The position numbers were made by a program, and so were the translations under genes. DNA of 64,000 nucleotides from Alicyclobacillus herbarius DSM 13609 (GTDB taxonomy: Bacteria > Bacillota > Bacilli > Alicyclobacillales > Alicyclobacillaceae), in assembly GCF_000430585.1 (NCBI RefSeq), contig NZ_AUMH01000002.1, forward strand, positions 62,001-126,000. The letters run 5' to 3'. Numbering within the stretch: position 1 is the stretch's first letter; every line of letters starts with the position of its first letter. Positions 60,713 through 64,000 of the stretch are shown here, in pieces. The notes under the pieces are model-generated. The model saw only the letters and a list, made by a program, of their open reading frames with translations, was not told where the DNA came from and made no database searches.

Positions 60713-61765
60713 TTGAGGTTTAATCGGGGCAAGCGGTCCAAGTGCCGCCGGATGCAAAACATGATAGCTGTTCTCGGCTTAGGGGGGATACTGACCACGG
60801 CAGGGGGGTGTGGTGCCACGTCCGCAGGTGCAGGTAACACCAGCTCGGTCACCAAACAAGGGGACTCATCTTATCCTGAACACACGATAACATTCATTGT
60901 TCCGTATGCTCCAGGCGGGGACTTTGATACCACAGCGAGACTCCTTGCACCCTATCTTACAAAATACCTGCCTCATCACCCGTCCGTGATTGTCAAGAAT
61001 GTTCCTGGCGGTAACAGTGTGATTGGAGACATGCAGGTTATCAATGCGCAACCGGATGGATACACCATCGGCTATTTCACGCTTCCAGGGATTGCGCTCG
61101 GACCACTGATTGGTCAGGGGAACTACGACCTTACGAAGGTCTCGTGGGTTGGGCAGGTGTTCGCGATGCCCTATGTGGCTGCGGCCTCAAAGCACTCCGG
61201 TTTGAATAGCCTGCGGGATGTACAAAAGGCTTCACATCTAAAAGTAGGGACCACGGGTATTACGACGACGGCCGGGTTGATTAGCTTCATCACCTTGAAG
61301 TCGTTGGGTATAAAGAACTCTACTACGGTACCTAGCGGTGGAAGCTCCCAAAGTGTGCTCGCTGCCTCTCAGGGTACTGTGGACTTGGTTCAATTTCCGT
61401 ATCCGGCGTTGCGCCAGGAGATGTCAGCCGGCCTATTGAAGCCCTTGTGGGTGAACGCGTCACAAAGACTACCCCAGCTACCGAATGTCCCGACCATTGC
61501 TCAGTTGGGCCATCCGGAGCTTGCGGCCATCGCAAGGCTGGTAGGTGTGGTGGGCACAACACCAGGTGTCCCACAGGAGAATTTGACCGTTTTACGGAGT
61601 GCGCTCAAGAAGGCGGTTCATGATCCGGAGTTCATATCGAAAATGAAGGCGGCCAACGAGTCGACGCAATATCTGGATGGGCAGGACACCCTCAAGGAGG
61701 TCCGTACGGATATTCAGTTGATGAAAAAGTACGCTCCGGAGATCAAGGCAGAAATCAATCACTGA
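60713..61765 (+). CDS. tctC: Tripartite tricarboxylate transporter solute-binding protein (TctC/Bug family)
   Basis: 350-residue exported binding protein. A basic N-terminus, a hydrophobic stretch and Cys in TTAGGCGAT (about residue 33) suggest a lipoprotein, although the lipobox is not canonical. YPEHTITFIVPYAPGGDFDTTARLLAPYL and the VIVKNVPGGNSVIGDMQVINAQPDGYTIGYF region (read in parts) are the usual Bug-protein start. VGTTGITTTAGLISF and VDLVQFPYPALRQEMSAG follow. It captures a carboxylic acid for the TctAB permease. The ligand is unknown. The start is TTG after AGGAGGGG. Confidence 0.9.
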   Translation: MRFNRGKRSKCRRMQNMIAVLGLGGILTTAGGCGATSAGAGNTSSVTKQGDSSYPEHTITFIVPYAPGGDFDTTARLLAPYLTKYLPHHPSVIVKNVPGGNSVIGDMQVINAQPDGYTIGYFTLPGIALGPLIGQGNYDLTKVSWVGQVFAMPYVAAASKHSGLNSLRDVQKASHLKVGTTGITTTAGLISFITLKSLGIKNSTTVPSGGSSQSVLAASQGTVDLVQFPYPALRQEMSAGLLKPLWVNASQRLPQLPNVPTIAQLGHPELAAIARLVGVVGTTPGVPQENLTVLRSALKKAVHDPEFISKMKAANESTQYLDGQDTLKEVRTDIQLMKKYAPEIKAEINH

Positions 61766-61783
61766 CGGAAAGGAGTGCTGCGT

Positions 61784-63325
61784 GTGTTTGCCCACCTCGT
61801 ACCTGCCGTCGGGGCATTTTTTGCCTGGCCAGCGCCTTTGTTTTTGGTGATTGGGGTACTCGTAGGCATGTTGTTCGGCATCCTTCCAGGCTTAGGCGGA
61901 CCGCAGGTTTTGGCTTTACTGACGCCTATAACATACAAAATGGACCATACGTCAGCAATTGTGATGATGATTGGTGCGATGAGTGCGATTCCGCTGTCTG
62001 GCTCCCTCACTGCGATTCTGCTCAATCTTCCGGGTCACGCACCGAGTGTCGCGTCCAGTTTTGACGGGTATCCACTGACGCGTCAAGGCCGCGGCGGGTA
62101 CGCAGTAGGGGCCTCCGCGATGAGTGCCATCCTGGCCGCGGTGATTGGTGCCGTCTTACTCACGCTGATTCTACCGCTGGGTGAGCGGGTGGTGCTGGCC
62201 TTCTCGTATCCCGAGTTCTTTATGATGGCTCTTACCGGTCTGAGCATGGTAGCCGTAATCTCCCAGAAGGGGTCCATTTGGAAAGGAATGATAACGGTTG
62301 CACTCGGTCTGATGATCGCGTTCATCGGGTCCGATCCGGTAACAGGAACGGTCCGGTTCACGTTTGGCAACTTATACTTGTACAACGGAATTGATATCGT
62401 TCCCGCTTTAATTGGACTGTTTGCCATCAGCCAGGCTATCGACATGATCTTGCAAGGCGATAGGATGGCCGAAACGGCAAACATAGGGAGTCGGCTGCAT
62501 GGTGTGTGGGCCGGGATGAAGTCGGTCTTTCACCACTTTGGTGCGTTTTTCGGCGGTAATCTCGTCGGGACCCTGATGGGAATGATTCCGGGAGTCGGAG
62601 GTTCAATCACGACCATTATTGCGTACGGTCAGACCGTACAATTTAGCAAGCATCCGGACCGTTACGGGACGGGAGAAATCGGTGGTGTCATCGCGCCCGA
62701 GGCCGCGAATAATTCCAAGGATGCAAGCGGATTCATTCCGACGTTGTTATTTGGTATCCCAAGCCATGTGGAAATGGCTGTGCTGCTCGGAACACTGACC
62801 GTTCTGGGAATTGACCCAGGACCTCGACTCGTACAAACGGCTCCAGATAAGGTGTTGATGGTCATCTATGCCTTGGTAGTCGGCAACGTGCTCACTGCCG
62901 CTATCGTTTTGGCTGTCGGAGGTTACCTCACCCGACTCATATTGGTTCCCAAACGCATTCTTGCGCCCATCATCATGGCGCTGTCGGTCGTGGGAGCCTT
63001 TGCGTTGAACGGCTTAATCGGTGACGTGGCCGTCGCCCTGGTATTTGGTGTATTAGGGTTTATCATGGACCGGTTCGAATTTCCGAAAATCAACCTCGTA
63101 ATCCCCCTGATGGTTGGTAGTTTGATGGAAACGTCATTCAACCAGACGTTGTTGGCCATGGGATGGAAGGGCTTTTTCACCCGGCCCATCTCAGTTGGAC
63201 TGCTGTGCGTGGTGTTGATTGTACTATTCCTTGCATTTCGTCCCGGCCGCTCGAAAAAGCAAATCGGTGCTAGGAAGGTGAGTACCGTCGGTGAAATTCA
63301 CGGAGAAATTCACAACGTCGATTGA
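61784..63325 (+). CDS. tctA: Tripartite tricarboxylate transporter large permease (TctA)
   Basis: Integral membrane subunit of about twelve helices, 513 residues. The N-terminal family signature GMLFGILPGLGGPQVLALLTP (in parts) and GDRMAE, and the duplicated GMIPGVGGSITTIIAYGQTVQFSKHP, are typical of TctA. GTG 61784 is eight bases after AAAGGAG; GTG 61775 overlaps that site. It lies 18 bases after tctC. Its 3' end overlaps tctB by 35 bases. Confidence 0.93.
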   Translation: MFAHLVPAVGAFFAWPAPLFLVIGVLVGMLFGILPGLGGPQVLALLTPITYKMDHTSAIVMMIGAMSAIPLSGSLTAILLNLPGHAPSVASSFDGYPLTRQGRGGYAVGASAMSAILAAVIGAVLLTLILPLGERVVLAFSYPEFFMMALTGLSMVAVISQKGSIWKGMITVALGLMIAFIGSDPVTGTVRFTFGNLYLYNGIDIVPALIGLFAISQAIDMILQGDRMAETANIGSRLHGVWAGMKSVFHHFGAFFGGNLVGTLMGMIPGVGGSITTIIAYGQTVQFSKHPDRYGTGEIGGVIAPEAANNSKDASGFIPTLLFGIPSHVEMAVLLGTLTVLGIDPGPRLVQTAPDKVLMVIYALVVGNVLTAAIVLAVGGYLTRLILVPKRILAPIIMALSVVGAFALNGLIGDVAVALVFGVLGFIMDRFEFPKINLVIPLMVGSLMETSFNQTLLAMGWKGFFTRPISVGLLCVVLIVLFLAFRPGRSKKQIGARKVSTVGEIHGEIHNVD

Positions 63326-63800
63326 CACGCTACTCGTCGATCTCGCCTTATTGGTGATATTCCTCGCATTTGCCGTGGTAGGGGGGACGTACCCGTTCAT
63401 GGCGCGCGAACTCCCCTTGCCAATCGCGATTACGGGCTGTATTTTGACCTTCTTCTTGTTTCTCGCCGACTTATCTCCGAGACTCCGTAAAATTTTGAGG
63501 TTCGTGTATAGTCAAGGGAGAGGTTCAAGTACCTCTTTTTCTACGGCTTCGCCTGTTCGGGAAACCTCGGGTCTTTCAGCCCGGGAATGGCTGCGGCTGC
63601 TGAGATGGGTTTGTTGGCTCACTGCGTTTGCGGTGGGGATGAAGGTCATGGGCTATTTGGTTGCCACTGGGTTGTTCGTGTTTCTGGTAACTTGGTTAGA
63701 AGGACGCATTCCGTGGTGGAAGTCTCTAGTATCCGCAGTCGGCACATGTATCTTCTTCTACATCGTCTTCAATCTGTTTCTGTCGGTTTCCTTCACATAG
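63291..63800 (+). CDS. tctB: Tripartite tricarboxylate transporter small permease (TctB)
   Basis: 169-residue membrane protein with four hydrophobic helices (about 14-33, 42-60, 103-120 and 122-165), matching the TctB/DUF1468 layout. The loop between helices 2 and 3 is Ser/Arg-rich and long. The start is GTG inside the end of tctA, preceded by AAGGTGAGTACC. It completes the order tctC-tctA-tctB. The final 200 bases of the window after its stop show no gene that I can support. Confidence 0.88.
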   Translation: MKFTEKFTTSIDTLLVDLALLVIFLAFAVVGGTYPFMARELPLPIAITGCILTFFLFLADLSPRLRKILRFVYSQGRGSSTSFSTASPVRETSGLSAREWLRLLRWVCWLTAFAVGMKVMGYLVATGLFVFLVTWLEGRIPWWKSLVSAVGTCIFFYIVFNLFLSVSFT

Positions 63801-64000
63801 GGGCGGCGATGCTCTGCCCAGCGGACCCCTGGTTGCCTTCAGCTACATCGGGAGCTCAAGGCGGCCAGGGGTCTAACGCGTCAAATGAGAGGTATATTGC
63901 ATTCAAATTCTGGTTGCGGCACTTTCTTCTTGCGGCGCGGTACGAAAATTGAGGGTTGATACCGCCGCTGTACCTCATCCAGCTAGGGACGTGAATATCA

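Overview
The window reads as a chromosomal piece of a GC-rich, endospore-forming Firmicute, most likely Alicyclobacillus or a close relative. Three things support this. There are two complete GerA-type spore germinant receptor operons, with sigma-G-like promoters nearby. Strong AGGAGG ribosome binding sites, often with GTG or TTG starts, are common. The lactonase at 45451 closely resembles, from memory, the AaL lactonase of Alicyclobacillus acidoterrestris. I see no tRNA, rRNA, CRISPR array, prophage or intact insertion sequence.

1-5.7 kb: cell wall genes (murF start, ddl, a stand-alone GT51 transglycosylase), a GIY-YIG protein, a membrane protein, a YhfI-like metallo-hydrolase and a FetAB-type ABC exporter. 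5.7-15.5 kb: two germination operons, one per strand, with different gene orders and each carrying a fourth small membrane gene. A DUF1657 gene with its own sigma-G-like promoter lies between them. 15.9-22 kb: TPR protein, MOSC protein, HAD phosphatase, lipoate ligase, a decayed epimerase pseudogene, a secreted M14 peptidase and a TauE-type permease.

22-31 kb: acyl-CoA metabolism. An IclR regulator, class III CoA-transferase, HMG-CoA lyase and two MFS carriers are followed by a PAS-GGDEF-EAL protein and an acyl-CoA dehydrogenase. 31-37.5 kb: sbcD, sbcC and an rRNA pseudouridine synthase. 37.6-43 kb: an amino acid permease and a 2-methylcitrate cycle set (prpC, prpD, prpB).

43.7-49.2 kb holds the most striking unit. 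A sigma-54 activator diverges from a lactonase, alcohol dehydrogenase and succinate-semialdehyde dehydrogenase operon. Between them lie three palindromic activator sites, ten roughly helically phased A-tracts and a consensus -24/-12 promoter. Together the enzymes would turn gamma-butyrolactone, or a related lactone, into succinate.

49.2-55.5 kb is a cyclic-di-GMP island bounded by two inward-facing c-di-GMP-I riboswitches. One controls an EAL phosphodiesterase, FapA-like and receiver operon; the other controls a small secreted protein. A histidine kinase and a TPR/degenerate HD-GYP protein lie between. 55.7-58.1 kb: thiC with promoter, TPP riboswitch and terminator, next to what looks like a broken type I toxin locus. 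58.1-60.4 kb: an accessory islet flanked by a 63-bp direct duplication, with an HsdR_N-like nuclease-fold protein and a truncated PhyH oxygenase. 60.7-63.8 kb: a complete tripartite tricarboxylate transporter (tctC, tctA, tctB).
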